A DNA stretch of 64,000 nt from Tsukamurella conjunctivitidis. GTDB taxonomy: Bacteria > Actinomycetota > Actinomycetes > Mycobacteriales > Mycobacteriaceae. Numbering within the stretch: position 1 is the stretch's first letter; each line of letters begins with the position of its first letter. The position numbers were made by a program, and so were the translations under genes. The notes beneath the pieces are model-generated. The model was not told the origin of the DNA. It worked only from the letters and a program-made list of their open reading frames with translations, and made no database searches. This document shows, one piece after another, positions 39,411 through 48,397 of this stretch. The stretch is taken from contig NZ_VIGX01000012.1 in NCBI RefSeq assembly GCF_007858475.1, forward strand, positions 1 through 64,000, given 5' to 3'.

Positions 39411-40172
39411 ATGATCAACGCCGTCGGCGTCCCCCAGTCCATCCTGCTGCTCGGCGGCACCTCCGAGATCGGCCTGTCGATCGTCGAGGAGTACCTCGCC
39501 AAGGGCACGCAGCGCGTCGTGCTCGCCGCGCTGCCGAACGATCCGCTGCGCGAGCAGGCCGTCGCCCAGGTCACGGCGGGCGGTGCCGCCTCGGTCGAGG
39601 TCGTCGACTTCGACGCGACCGACTTCGACGGCCACCAGAAGACGATCGACGCCGCCTTCTCCGGCGGCGACATCGACGTCGCGATCGTGGCCTTCGCCCT
39701 CGACTTCGACGCCGAGGAGCTGTGGCAGAACCAGCGCAAGGCCGTCCTGCTCGCGCAGGTCAACTACACCGGCGCCGTGTCCGTCGGCGTGCTCCTGGGC
39801 CAGAAGATCAAGGAGCAGGGCCACGGCCAGATCATCGCGATGAGCTCCGTCGCGGGCCTGCGCCCGCGCCGCAGCAACTTCGTCTACGGCTCCTCGAAGG
39901 CCGGCTTCGACGGCTTCTACCTCAACCTCGGCCAGGCGCTGGAGCCCTTCGGCGGTTCGGTGCTCGTGGTCCGGCCGGGCATGGTGCGCACCAAGTTCTC
40001 CGCGCACGTCAAGGAGGCCCCGCTGACGATCGACAAGGACGTCATCGGCAAGCTCGCGGTCGACGCCGCGATCAAGGGCAAGTCGCTGGTCTACGCCCCC
40101 GCGCCGTGGGGCTTCGTCAGCTTCGGCCTCAAGAACATCCCGCAGCCGATCTTCCGCAAGCTCCCCATCTAG
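39411..40172 (+). CDS. dprE2: Decaprenylphosphoryl-2-keto-ribose reductase DprE2
   Basis: This is a 253-aa short-chain dehydrogenase. AAGGAAG lies 8 nt before ATG. Motifs: [18 protein letters not shown] (NADH site), [21 protein letters not shown] with catalytic Ser and Tyr-x3-Lys, and [12 protein letters not shown]. It reduces the keto product of DprE1 to decaprenylphosphoryl-arabinose, the donor for AftA and the Emb enzymes encoded downstream. Confidence 0.95.
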   Translation: MINAVGVPQSILLLGGTSEIGLSIVEEYLAKGTQRVVLAALPNDPLREQAVAQVTAGGAASVEVVDFDATDFDGHQKTIDAAFSGGDIDVAIVAFALDFDAEELWQNQRKAVLLAQVNYTGAVSVGVLLGQKIKEQGHGQIIAMSSVAGLRPRRSNFVYGSSKAGFDGFYLNLGQALEPFGGSVLVVRPGMVRTKFSAHVKEAPLTIDKDVIGKLAVDAAIKGKSLVYAPAPWGFVSFGLKNIPQPIFRKLPI

Positions 40173-40201
40173 GCGTTCCGTGGAGCCACGACGCCACCGT
40201 C

Positions 40202-40207
40202 TACGCT
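40202..40207 (+). promoter_or_regulatory. -10 TACGCT, 7 nt before aftA GTG
   Basis: TACGCT followed by GGCCCGC and GTG 40215; no Shine-Dalgarno. aftA may have its own leaderless promoter in addition to read-through from dprE2. Confidence 0.4.
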
Positions 40208-40214
40208 GGCCCGC

Positions 40215-42104
40215 GTGACTGATACACGCCCCGGCACCGTCGCCCCGCCAGCACCACCACGGGCCCGGGACCTGGTCCTCGACCTCGCCGCCGCCGCGAT
40301 CCTCGCGGCGGCGGTCGGCGTCGTCGGGTGGTTCGCGATCAGCACCGTCGACTGGCCCGCGTACAGCAGCTCCAACGTCACGCGGGCCTTCGCGACCGTC
40401 TTCCAGGTGATCGCGATCGCCGTGCTCGCCGGATGCGCCGTGCTGCTCTCGCGGGCGATCCCGGCCTGGCAGGCCCGCACGGCCCGGCTGCTCTCCTTCA
40501 CGACCGTGGCCGGCTTCGTCACCGTCACCCTCGCCCTGCCGCTCGGGGGCACCAAGCTGTACCTGGGCGGCATCTCCGTCGACCAGCAGTTCCGCACCGA
40601 GTTCCTGACCCGGTTCACGTCGTCGCCGCGGCTGGCGGACATGACCTACATCGACATGCCGCCGCTGTACTCCCCCGGCTGGTTCTGGTTGGGCGGCCGG
40701 TTCGCGAAGGTCTTCGGCATGCAGGGCTGGGAGGCGTTCCAGCCCTGGTCGATCATCTCCCTCGCCGTCGCGGCCGCGGTCGCGCTGGCGCTGTGGCTCG
40801 TCGTCGTGAGCCCCGCCCGGGCCCTCGCCGCGACCCTCGCCACCACCGTGGCCATGCTGCTCTACGGCTCCGCCGAGCCCTACGGCGCGGCCGTCGCGAT
40901 CCTGCTGCCGCCGGTGCTGATCGTCGCGTGGTTCGCGATCCTGCGCGGCCGTCGCGGCGCGATCGCCCTCGTGGGCGTGTATCTCGGTGTCGCGGTGTGG
41001 TTCTACACGCTCTACCTCGGCGTCGCGGCGTTCGCGGTGGTGCTCATGGGCGTCGTCGCGCTCGGCGCGGCGTGGATCCGCGAGCGGCGTTTCGAGTGGC
41101 GCTACCCCGCCCGCGTCGCGGTCATGGGCCTGATCGCCATCGTGATCGGCCTGCCCGCGTACGGCCCCTTCCTGCTGCGCGTGGCCCGCGACGGCACCGA
41201 CTCCAAGGGCTCCGCCTTCCACTACCTGCCCGAGCAGGGCTCCGTGCTGTCGCTACCGATGCTGCACTTCACGCTGCTCGGAGCGCTCGGCATGATCGGC
41301 ATCGTCTGGATCCTGGTGAAGGCCCGCGGATGTCTGCCCGCGCAGGCGCTCGGGCTGGGCATCGCGGGCTCGTACCTGTGGGCGCTGCTGTCGATGGTCG
41401 CCTCACCCGCCGGCACCACACTGCTCGGCTTCCGCACCGAACCGGTGCTGCACATCCTGCTCGCCGCTGCGGGCGCGCTCGGCGCCGTGACCATGGTCGG
41501 CGCACTCGGCGACGGCTACCCGCGCTACCGCGATGCGGGAGTCGTGCTCGGCGTGCTCGCCGCGATCGGTGTGGCGCAGACGATTCCCGCGCAGCTGGCC
41601 GGTGAGATCGCGGTCGCCTACTCCGACACCGACGGCGACGGGCAGCGCGGCGACCGCCGGCCCGCGGGCGCGGAATCGTCGTACAAGGACGTGGACGCCG
41701 CGATCCTGGCCGCCACCGGCAAGCCCCGGACCGACACCGTCGTGCTCACGGCCGACTACGGCTTCCTCGCGATCTACCCCTACTGGGGCTTCCAGAACCT
41801 GACCTCGAATTACGCGAACCCCTTGGCGCACTTCACCGCACGGTCCGCCGCGATCGAGTCGTGGGCGAAGCTGGAGAAGCCCGACGAGCTCATCAAGGCC
41901 CTCGACGAAACCCCCTGGCGCGCCCCGGACGCCTTCGTCTTCCGACGGTCCGCCGACGGCCTCTCGCTGCGCCTCGCCGAGGACGTGTACCCGAACGACC
42001 CGAACGTGCGCCGGTACACCGTGGTCTTCCCCGAGAAGCTCTTCGAGGACCCCCGATTCGCCGTCACCGAGACGGGCCCGTTCGTCGTGATCGTGAGGAA
42101 GTGA
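40215..42104 (+). CDS. aftA: Galactan 5-O-arabinofuranosyltransferase AftA
   Basis: This 629-aa GT-C membrane enzyme has about eleven hydrophobic segments in the first 460 residues. The early periplasmic loop contains SSPRLADMTYIDMPPLYSPG, with the acidic residue and the PPLYSPGW signature of AftA. The C-terminal domain (about 465-629) is extracytoplasmic. AftA primes the galactan with the first arabinofuranose from decaprenylphosphoryl-arabinose. Position after dprE1-dprE2 matches Rv3790-Rv3792. Confidence 0.93.
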   Translation: MTDTRPGTVAPPAPPRARDLVLDLAAAAILAAAVGVVGWFAISTVDWPAYSSSNVTRAFATVFQVIAIAVLAGCAVLLSRAIPAWQARTARLLSFTTVAGFVTVTLALPLGGTKLYLGGISVDQQFRTEFLTRFTSSPRLADMTYIDMPPLYSPGWFWLGGRFAKVFGMQGWEAFQPWSIISLAVAAAVALALWLVVVSPARALAATLATTVAMLLYGSAEPYGAAVAILLPPVLIVAWFAILRGRRGAIALVGVYLGVAVWFYTLYLGVAAFAVVLMGVVALGAAWIRERRFEWRYPARVAVMGLIAIVIGLPAYGPFLLRVARDGTDSKGSAFHYLPEQGSVLSLPMLHFTLLGALGMIGIVWILVKARGCLPAQALGLGIAGSYLWALLSMVASPAGTTLLGFRTEPVLHILLAAAGALGAVTMVGALGDGYPRYRDAGVVLGVLAAIGVAQTIPAQLAGEIAVAYSDTDGDGQRGDRRPAGAESSYKDVDAAILAATGKPRTDTVVLTADYGFLAIYPYWGFQNLTSNYANPLAHFTARSAAIESWAKLEKPDELIKALDETPWRAPDAFVFRRSADGLSLRLAEDVYPNDPNVRRYTVVFPEKLFEDPRFAVTETGPFVVIVRK

Positions 42105-42106
42105 CC

Positions 42107-42934
42107 ATGTCCCTGTCCCGTTCGGTACGCGATCTGATGCAGCGCCGCAGCCTCCTGCCCGAGTCCGTCGACGCCGCGCTCTCCGGGCGGGGGCGCACGC
42201 TGCGCGGCCTGCGCATCGTCATCACCGGGGCGTCGGCCGGCATCGGCCGGGAAGCCGCGCTGCAGCTGGCCGAGCGCGGCGCGCACGTCATCGCGGTGGC
42301 GCGGCGCGAACAGGAGCTCGAGGAGCTGTGCGCGCTCACCGGCGGCGAGTACCGCGTGTGCGACCTCACGGACAGCGATTCGATCGACGGGCTGCTCACC
42401 GGCCTCGGCGAGGTCGACGTGCTGGTCAACAACGCCGGCCACTCGATCCGGCGGACCATCGCCGATTCCACCGAACGCTTCCACGACTACCAGCGCACGA
42501 TGAACCTCAATTACTTCTCGGCCGTGCAGCTCTCGCTGGGCGTGCTGCCGGGGATGATCGAGCGCGGCCGCGGGCAGATCGTCAACGTCTGCACCTGGGG
42601 CCTGCTCGCCAACACCTTCCCGAAGTTCTCCGCCTACGCGGCGTCCAAGAGCGCGCTCGCCATCTTCGGTCGCAGCCTCAATGCGGAGCAGCCGCATCCG
42701 GGAGTGCGCGCGACCAATGTCTACTTCCCGCTGGTGCGCACCGAGATGATCGCGCCGACCGCGGAGTACGCGGGCGCCTCCGCGCTCGAGCCCGACGAGG
42801 CCGGACGGTGGATCGTCCGGGCGATCACGCACCAGCCCGTCGAGGTCTCGCCGGCCGCGCTGCGCGCGCTGCTGCCCGTCGTCGACCTGCTCTCCCCCAC
42901 GGCCTCCGATCGCACCATCTCATCGCTGACCTGA
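42107..42934 (+). CDS. SDR-family oxidoreductase
   Basis: ATG 42107, 2 nt after the aftA stop, gives 275 aa. Motifs: ITGASAGIGREAALQLAERG, NNAGHSI, and a catalytic region NVCTWGLLANTFPKFSAYAASKSALA; the usual Ser is in a CTWG context, so the active-site Ser may be replaced or shifted. The family resembles SDRs fused to or encoded with cell-envelope lipid enzymes. Coupling to aftA hints at an envelope role, but the substrate is unknown. Confidence 0.82.
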   Translation: MSLSRSVRDLMQRRSLLPESVDAALSGRGRTLRGLRIVITGASAGIGREAALQLAERGAHVIAVARREQELEELCALTGGEYRVCDLTDSDSIDGLLTGLGEVDVLVNNAGHSIRRTIADSTERFHDYQRTMNLNYFSAVQLSLGVLPGMIERGRGQIVNVCTWGLLANTFPKFSAYAASKSALAIFGRSLNAEQPHPGVRATNVYFPLVRTEMIAPTAEYAGASALEPDEAGRWIVRAITHQPVEVSPAALRALLPVVDLLSPTASDRTISSLT

Positions 42935-42985
42935 GCGGCCCCGCCGTTGCGGGCCGTCGCGATCGCACCTCTTACCCGACGTAAC

Positions 42986-43004
42986 TTTGATGTGCCTCAC
43001 CTAA
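42986..43004. promoter_or_regulatory. Iron box (IdeR/DtxR-type) candidate
   Basis: On the minus strand TTAGGTGAGGCACATCAAA matches the 19-bp consensus TTAGGTTAGGCTAACCTAA at about 14 positions, best in the left half. It lies 23-41 nt before GTG 43027, over the expected -35, the right place for iron-dependent repression. Confidence 0.55.
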
Positions 43005-43013
43005 GACGTGGGA

Positions 43014-43019
43014 TACGCT
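43014..43019 (+). promoter_or_regulatory. -10 TACGCT, 7 nt before GTG 43027
   Basis: TACGCT followed by TCGGCGC and GTG. Leaderless candidate for the siderophore-binding protein gene, just downstream of the iron box. Confidence 0.4.
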
Positions 43020-43026
43020 TCGGCGC

Positions 43027-44052
43027 GTGATGACACGATCCCTCGCCCGCCGGCTCGCGCCCGCGGTCGTGCTGTTGGCCGCCACCGTCGGCATCAGCGC
43101 CTGCTCGAACTCGAACGACGACGCCAAGACCCCGGGTAACACCGAGGTCGCCACCGGCGGCGAGCGCTTCGGCACCGCCGACGCCGAAACGGCGAAGCTC
43201 GGCACCGATGCGAAGCCCGGCGTCTTCCCCCGCACGATCACGCACGCACGCGGCGCGACCGAGCTCCCGAAGAAGCCCGAGCGCGTCGTCGTGCTCGACA
43301 GCGGCGAGCTGGACGCGGTGCTCACGCTGGGCATCAAGCCCGTCGGCATGGTGGTCACCGACGGCGCCAGCCCGATCCCGACGTACCTCGCCGACAAGGT
43401 GCAGGGCGTCGAGACCGTCGGCAAGAACACAAGCCTCGACCTCGAGAAGATCGCCAGGCTCAAGCCCGACCTGATCCTGGGCAGCCAGCTGCGCGTGGAC
43501 AAGCAGTACGACCAGCTCGCCGCGATCGCACCGACGGTCTTCTCCATCCGCCCCGGCTTCCCGTGGAAGGAGAACTTCCGGCTGATCGGCGCCGCCGTCG
43601 GCGAGGAACAGAAGGCCAAGGACGCCCTGAACTCGTACGCCGACAACGCCAAGGCGCTCAGCGCGAAGTTCACCGGCGCCAAGCCGACCATCTCGCTCGT
43701 CCGGTTCATGCCGAACCGGCTGCGCCTGTACGGCAACAAGTCGCTGATCGGCGTGATCCTGCAGGACGCGGGCCTGCCGCGGGCCGGCAACCAGGGCGTC
43801 GACGAGCTGGCCACCGAGATCTCGCTGGAGAACATCTCGCAGGCCGACGGCGACTACATCTTCTACTCCAGCTACGGCAAGCCCGAGAACACAGGCGAGA
43901 CCGCGGCACTGGCGAACCCGGCATGGTCGCAGCTCAGCGGCGTGCAGAAGGGCAAGTCCTTCCGCGTGGACGACGACGTCTGGTACTTGGGCCTCGGCCC
44001 AACCGGCGCGAACCTCATCGTCAAGCAGTTGGGCGAGTACCTGGCCAAGTAG
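43027..44052 (+). CDS. Iron-siderophore ABC transporter substrate-binding lipoprotein
   Basis: This 341-aa protein (GTG; an ATG follows immediately) has a lipoprotein signal VVLLAATVGISAC. The mature part is a class III binding protein of the FecB/FhuD type: RVVVLDSGELDAVLTLGIKPVGM, KPDLILGSQL, and the C-terminal DDDVWYLGLGPTGANLIV. It would bind ferric siderophore outside the membrane for an ABC importer not encoded here. The iron box upstream supports the substrate class. Confidence 0.87.
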   Translation: MMTRSLARRLAPAVVLLAATVGISACSNSNDDAKTPGNTEVATGGERFGTADAETAKLGTDAKPGVFPRTITHARGATELPKKPERVVVLDSGELDAVLTLGIKPVGMVVTDGASPIPTYLADKVQGVETVGKNTSLDLEKIARLKPDLILGSQLRVDKQYDQLAAIAPTVFSIRPGFPWKENFRLIGAAVGEEQKAKDALNSYADNAKALSAKFTGAKPTISLVRFMPNRLRLYGNKSLIGVILQDAGLPRAGNQGVDELATEISLENISQADGDYIFYSSYGKPENTGETAALANPAWSQLSGVQKGKSFRVDDDVWYLGLGPTGANLIVKQLGEYLAK

Positions 44053-44142
44053 GCGTCGGGGGTGGCACCTGCGCACCGCAGGTGTCACCCGCCTGTTAAC
44101 GATGTTACGCGTGTTGTTCATGTGTCTCATGGGGTTTGTGGT

Positions 44143-44148
44143 TAGGGT
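44143..44148 (+). promoter_or_regulatory. -10 TAGGGT, 8 nt before ATG 44157
   Basis: TAGGGT followed by CTCTATCC and ATG; no Shine-Dalgarno. Leaderless candidate. Confidence 0.4.
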
Positions 44149-44156
44149 CTCTATCC

Positions 44157-45821
44157 ATGACCACACGCCGGGGATTCCTGCGCGCGGGCGCCGTCGCCGC
44201 GCTCGCCACCGCCACCGCCGCCGCCACCGGCCGCATCGCGCACGCACTGCCCGGGACGACCGTCGCCGGGCGCATCACCGGCACCACGCTCGAGCGGGTG
44301 AGCGTGCCCGGGCAGGCCCGCGCCGGCGGCTACCGCCCGCTGGTCGACGGTGCCGGCTGGCCCCTGTACGTCCGCCAGGAACTCGCGACCGCCGGCGCCA
44401 CCCGCGAGGCGATGCGCGCCCCGCTCGCCTCCTTCGTGCAGCTCACCGACATGCACATCGTGGACGCCCAGAGTCCCGCCCGGTTCGAGTTCGTCCACCC
44501 CTTCCAGGCCCCGGCCTTCCGCCCCCAGGAGACGCTGACGACGCAGGGCGCCGTCTCGCTGGTCGAGCGGATCAACGCGATCGGCTCCGGCCCGTTCACC
44601 GGCCGCGCCTTCGACTGCGTCATCACCACCGGCGACAACACGGACAACCGGGAGTTCGCCGAGCTGAACTGGTTCCAGACGGTGCTCTCGGGCGGCACCG
44701 TGGTGCCCAACACCGGCGCCCCCGACCGCTTCGAGGGCCTGCAGGCCCATGGCGCCGCGCTCTACTGGCAGCCCGAATCGCCCTACTGGGACATGTACAA
44801 GGACAAGGGCTTCCAGCAGATCCCCGGCTTCCTGCGCGCGGCCATCGGCGCGCACACCAGCCCCGGCCTGCGGATGCCCTGGTACGCCGTCGTCGGCAAT
44901 CACGACGACAGCCTGCTCGGTACCCTGCCCAACGGCATCGCCGACTGGCTCTACCTCTCGCCGGTCAAGCTCGACATCCCGCACACCGATCCCGCGGCGC
45001 TCGCCATCGCCCGCGCGCTCACCACTGATCCGTCGCAGGTCGGGCCGATGCTCACCAAGCTCAAGCTCTCCGGTCCGGTCATCCCCGTCACCGTCGACCC
45101 GAAGCGGGCCCCGTTCAGCCCGCGCGACTTCGTGCGCCGGCACTTCGACCCCGCCGTCACCGGCCCCGGGCCCGTCGGGCACGGCTTCTCCAGCCCGGAC
45201 GGCCCCACCTGGTACACCTTCCAGATCGCCCCCGGCGTGCTCGGAATCGCCCTCGACACCACCAACAACCTCGGCATCGCCGAGGGCACCATCGGCGAGA
45301 AGCAGCTGGCCTGGCTCGTCGCGCAGCTCAAGGCCCACCCGGACCAGCTGGTGATCGTCTTCAGCCACCACACCTCGAAGTCGATGACCGCGGGGCTCCC
45401 CGATCCCGAGGAGCCGGGCGAGAAGCAGTACCAGGGCGAGGTGGTGGTCAAGACGCTCACCGACCACCCCAACGTGATCGCCTGGGTCAACGGACACACC
45501 CACAAGAACGAGATGATCGCGCACACCGGCCCCACGCCGAAGCAGAGCTTCTGGGAGATCAACACCGCCAGCCACGTCGACTTCCCGCAGCTGGCACGGA
45601 TCATCGAGGTCGCCGACAACCGCGACGGGACGATCAGCCTGTTCACCCCGCTCATCGAGGCCGCGAGCCCCGCCACGGCGAACCCCTCGGACCTCAGCGC
45701 GAAGGGCCTCGCCAGCCTCTACCGCGAGCTGGCCTACAACGACATCCACCGCGACGACAAGCTCCTCGGCGCCGAGGCCGACCGCAACTGCGAGCTCCTC
45801 CTCACCCACCCGCTGCGCTGA
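44157..45821 (+). CDS. Tat-exported metallophosphoesterase (TIGR03767 type)
   Basis: ATG 44157 gives 554 aa and places a twin-arginine signal (TTRRGFLRAGAVAALATA) at the N-terminus. Calcineurin-type metal motifs follow: QLTDMHIVDAQSP, TTGDNTDNREF, VVGNHDDS, and VFSHHTSKS with NGHTHKN. The protein is thus a secreted, folded metallophosphoesterase. Substrate unknown (phospholipid or nucleotide). The long N-terminal and insert regions fit the actinobacterial TIGR03767 family. Confidence 0.87.
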   Translation: MTTRRGFLRAGAVAALATATAAATGRIAHALPGTTVAGRITGTTLERVSVPGQARAGGYRPLVDGAGWPLYVRQELATAGATREAMRAPLASFVQLTDMHIVDAQSPARFEFVHPFQAPAFRPQETLTTQGAVSLVERINAIGSGPFTGRAFDCVITTGDNTDNREFAELNWFQTVLSGGTVVPNTGAPDRFEGLQAHGAALYWQPESPYWDMYKDKGFQQIPGFLRAAIGAHTSPGLRMPWYAVVGNHDDSLLGTLPNGIADWLYLSPVKLDIPHTDPAALAIARALTTDPSQVGPMLTKLKLSGPVIPVTVDPKRAPFSPRDFVRRHFDPAVTGPGPVGHGFSSPDGPTWYTFQIAPGVLGIALDTTNNLGIAEGTIGEKQLAWLVAQLKAHPDQLVIVFSHHTSKSMTAGLPDPEEPGEKQYQGEVVVKTLTDHPNVIAWVNGHTHKNEMIAHTGPTPKQSFWEINTASHVDFPQLARIIEVADNRDGTISLFTPLIEAASPATANPSDLSAKGLASLYRELAYNDIHRDDKLLGAEADRNCELLLTHPLR

Positions 45822-45850
45822 CCGTCGCGGCGGGGCGGAGTCGCGAGCGG

Positions 45851-46426
45851 TTACAGCCCGCGGGCGGCGAGGGCCTCGCCGAGCAGGTCCGCGTCGCGGA
45901 TCAGGCGGATGAGCACCGTCGGGAGCACGCGGACGAGCGAGGCGCGCTGACCGCGCGCCCACGCCGCCTCGCGGCTCTGCCGGACGACGGCGATCACCGT
46001 CGGGATGGAGCGGATCGTCAGCGCGACCAGCAGTTCCACCCGCCACCCCAGGATCCGGCCGGCGAGCGCGGCGAGGTCGCCGGCGCGCGTGGTGAAGACC
46101 AGCAGGTTGCCCGCCAGCACGCCCACGACGAGCTGCCCGACGGGGCCGACGGCGGCGCGGGCACCGTCGGACAATCCCTGGCTGATCAGGTAGAAGACGG
46201 TCAGCACCACCGCGAAGAGCAGGGCCGGACGCAGGGCGCGCCACAGGTGCACCGGGCGCAGCCGCGCCACCGGGAACAGGGCGGCGACCACCAGCGCCGA
46301 CACCGCGAGCGGGATCGGGCGCGGCAGGACCGCGAGGAACGTGACGAGCACGAGCATCGCCGCCAGCTTCACGGCGGCCGGCGTGCGGTGCAGCGGCGAC
46401 TCGCGCGGGACGTAGCGGCCGAGCAT
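45851..46426 (-). CDS. bioN: ECF transporter T component (BioN type)
   Basis: ATG 46426 overlaps the ATPase stop (TGATG) and gives 191 aa. It has about five membrane helices and the coupling-helix motifs of EcfT proteins (SIPTVIAVVRQSREAAWARGQRAS and a final EALAARG). It transmits ATPase motion to the substrate-binding BioY. It is shorter than many EcfT proteins, as is usual for dedicated biotin systems. Third gene of the bioY-bioM-bioN operon. Confidence 0.88.
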   Translation of the reverse strand: MLGRYVPRESPLHRTPAAVKLAAMLVLVTFLAVLPRPIPLAVSALVVAALFPVARLRPVHLWRALRPALLFAVVLTVFYLISQGLSDGARAAVGPVGQLVVGVLAGNLLVFTTRAGDLAALAGRILGWRVELLVALTIRSIPTVIAVVRQSREAAWARGQRASLVRVLPTVLIRLIRDADLLGEALAARGL

Positions 46427-47145
46427 CAGCGGGCCGCCAGCTCGCGGTAGAAGGCGATCGCGTCGGCGGGCGGACCGTCGAAGACGAGCGCACCGTCGTC
46501 CATGACCAGCACCCGGTCGAAGTCGTCGAGCATGTCGAGGTGGTGCGTGAGCAGGATGACCTGCTGCTCGAGCGCGGCGAGCCGGTCCCGGACCGTGAGC
46601 ACGTTGCGCAGGTCGAGGAGCGTCGTGGGCTCGTCGCAGACCAGGATCTCCGGGTCCGTGACCAGCACAGACGCGAAGGCGAGCATCTGCTTCTGGCCCG
46701 AGCTGAGCAGCTGGGCGGGCGCGTCCGCGTGGTCGGCGAGGCCGAACTCGGAGAGGATCTCCGCGACCCGTTCCGCGTCCGCGGCGACGGCCTCGGACCG
46801 CTCGGAACGCTTCCACGGCGCCCGGCGGCGCTCGCGTCCGGGCGGGCGGAGCGAGAGCGCGACGTCCTCGGCCGGCGTCGGCATGACGATCTGCGCGGAG
46901 GCATCGGCGAACATGAAGCCCACGCGGCGCCGCACCTCCGACACCTTCTTCCGCACGTCGAGCCCCAGGGTCTCGACGGTGCCGGAGTCGGGCACGACGA
47001 GGCCGTTGAACGTGCGCGCGAGCGTCGACTTGCCCGAGCCGTTGGCACCGATGATCCCGATCCGTCGTTCCGACAGCTCCGCCGTGATGCCACGGAGCAC
47101 CGGCCGCTCGTCGTAGGTGTGGCGGACGTCGTCGAGGCGGATCAC
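46426..47145 (-). CDS. bioM: ECF transporter ATPase (BioM type)
   Basis: This is a 239-aa ABC ATPase. Walker A is GANGSGKST (about 34-42), Q-loop GFMFADASAQIVMPT, signature LSSGQKQMLAFASVL, Walker B ILVCDEPTTLLDLR, and the switch His lies in ILLTHHLDML. The acidic/Gln Q-loop and pairing with bioN and bioY identify it as the biotin energy-coupling factor ATPase. Confidence 0.9.
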   Translation of the reverse strand: MIRLDDVRHTYDERPVLRGITAELSERRIGIIGANGSGKSTLARTFNGLVVPDSGTVETLGLDVRKKVSEVRRRVGFMFADASAQIVMPTPAEDVALSLRPPGRERRRAPWKRSERSEAVAADAERVAEILSEFGLADHADAPAQLLSSGQKQMLAFASVLVTDPEILVCDEPTTLLDLRNVLTVRDRLAALEQQVILLTHHLDMLDDFDRVLVMDDGALVFDGPPADAIAFYRELAAR

Positions 47146-47179
47146 GCCCGGCTCCCCGCGGGGGCGCGCCGCGGCGGGA

Positions 47180-47746
47180 TCATGCCCTCTTCTTCGCGAT
47201 GCGGGGGTACGCCCGCGCCACCGTCACCACCACGAGCGCGGTGATGACCACCTTGATGAGGTCGCCGGGGACGAACTGGAAGCCCAGCGTGAGCTTGGCG
47301 AACAGGCCCGACCCGGTGCGCCAGCCCAGCCACGGCAGGCCGACGGCGTAGACGACGAGCACGAGCCCGATGACGTTGGCGAGCCCCACCTTCAGCGGGT
47401 TGGTACGGCCCCACGTGTCGACGAGCCAGCCGGTCACCAGCGCGCCGATGATGCCGCCGATGAGGAAGCCGCCCGTCGGGCCGGTCAGCACCGCCAGACC
47501 GCCGCGTCCACCCGCGCCGATCGGCAGTCCCACGACGATGAGCAGCACGTACAGTGCCACCGACGCCCCGCCCCAGGGGTAGCCGAGCAGCGACGCGGCG
47601 AGCATGAACCCGAGCGTCTGCAGGGTGATGGGCGCGATGCCGCTGATCGTGACCGTGGGCATCGCCAGCACCGCGGTGAGAGCGGTGAAGACGGCGACGA
47701 GAGCGAGATCGCGCGGCGTGGCGCGATACGTGGCGGCGTTGAACAC
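47180..47746 (-). CDS. bioY: Biotin-binding S component BioY
   Basis: This 188-aa protein has six membrane helices and the BioY motifs: ITLQTLGFMLAASLLG, GGRGGLAVLTGPTGGFLIG and FVPGDLIKVVITALV. It captures biotin for import. The start codon is GTG 47746 with no Shine-Dalgarno. A promoter (-35 TTGACT, -10 TACTTC) places the transcription start at or next to the GTG. A palindrome matching BioQ sites covers the start codon itself. Confidence 0.93.
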   Translation of the reverse strand: MFNAATYRATPRDLALVAVFTALTAVLAMPTVTISGIAPITLQTLGFMLAASLLGYPWGGASVALYVLLIVVGLPIGAGGRGGLAVLTGPTGGFLIGGIIGALVTGWLVDTWGRTNPLKVGLANVIGLVLVVYAVGLPWLGWRTGSGLFAKLTLGFQFVPGDLIKVVITALVVVTVARAYPRIAKKRA

Positions 47747-47753
47747 GGTTCAA
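47739..47753. promoter_or_regulatory. BioQ operator overlapping bioY start codon
   Basis: TTGAAC-ACG-GTTCAA is a perfect 6-bp-arm palindrome of the type bound by BioQ. It spans the bioY start codon (47744-47746) and lies upstream of the bioQ -10, so it can control both genes. Confidence 0.7.
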
Positions 47754-47782
47754 GAAGTATCGGGGCGCTCGGCTAGAGTCAA
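47754..47782 (-). promoter_or_regulatory. bioY promoter TTGACT-N17-TACTTC
   Basis: The -35 TTGACT (47782-47777), 17-nt spacer and -10 TACTTC (47759-47754) are followed by 7 nt and then GTG 47746. This is a leaderless promoter directly abutting the BioQ site. Confidence 0.6.
47774..47779 (+). promoter_or_regulatory. bioQ -10 TAGAGT, 7 nt before GTG
   Basis: TAGAGT followed by CAAGTCC and GTG 47787. The bioQ -10 overlaps the -35 region of bioY on the other strand, so the two promoters interlock. Confidence 0.45.
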
Positions 47783-47786
47783 GTCC

Positions 47787-48368
47787 GTGGCCATCAACCG
47801 CTCCGACGTGCTGACCTCCGCGATCGGCGTCCTCGACCGGTCGGGCCTGCCGGACCTGACGATGCGCCGGGTGGCCGCCGACCTGGGTGTCGCCCCGGGC
47901 GCCCTGTACTGGCACATCCCGAACAAGCAGTCGCTGCTGGCCGCGATCGCCGACACCATTCTCGCCGACCCGTCGCTCGCCGCGGCGGCGTCGAAGTCCC
48001 GGATGCGGTGGGACCGCCAACTCACGGGCTACGCGCACGCGCTGCGCGCCGTGCTGCGCAAGCACCGCGACGGCGCCGAGGTGGTCTCCGCGTCCCTCGC
48101 CTCGCAGCTCGGGACCAGCAACCTGCAGGCGCAGATCGCGGAGATCGCGGCCGCCGCCGGCGCGGGACCCGCCGACGCGAACGCCGTCGCCCTCACCCTG
48201 ACGCACTTCGTCGTGGGCTTCACCTTCGAGGAGCAGACCCGCGAGGCGATGGCCCGCGCCGGTGCCGCCGCGGGCGACCTCGATCAGACCGCCACCGACC
48301 GGTCCTTCGCCGGCGGCGTCGACCTCATCGTCGACGGGCTGCGGGCCCGCACGGCCACGCTGGCCTGA
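47787..48368 (+). CDS. bioQ: TetR-family biotin regulator BioQ
   Basis: GTG 47787 gives 193 aa. The N-terminal HTH is NRSDVLTSAIGVLDRSGLPD, then LTMRRVAADLGVAPGALYWHIPNK, and the C-terminal domain is of the TetR_C type with GTSNLQAQIAEIAAAAG. BioQ represses biotin uptake and synthesis genes in mycobacteria and corynebacteria. The divergent bioY, the palindrome TTGAAC-ACG-GTTCAA and the interlocking promoters all agree with this. Confidence 0.87.
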   Translation: MAINRSDVLTSAIGVLDRSGLPDLTMRRVAADLGVAPGALYWHIPNKQSLLAAIADTILADPSLAAAASKSRMRWDRQLTGYAHALRAVLRKHRDGAEVVSASLASQLGTSNLQAQIAEIAAAAGAGPADANAVALTLTHFVVGFTFEEQTREAMARAGAAAGDLDQTATDRSFAGGVDLIVDGLRARTATLA

Positions 48369-48397
48369 CTCCGCCGCGCAGCGGATCGGGCAGGGCG

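Noticed and set aside
37902-41222. 1106-codon minus-strand frame across dprE1-dprE2-aftA
   Set aside because: Shadow of three well-identified genes; no recognisable domain.
44151-47093. 980-codon minus-strand frame
   Set aside because: Antisense to the phosphoesterase and out of frame with bioM/bioN; composition of a shadow.
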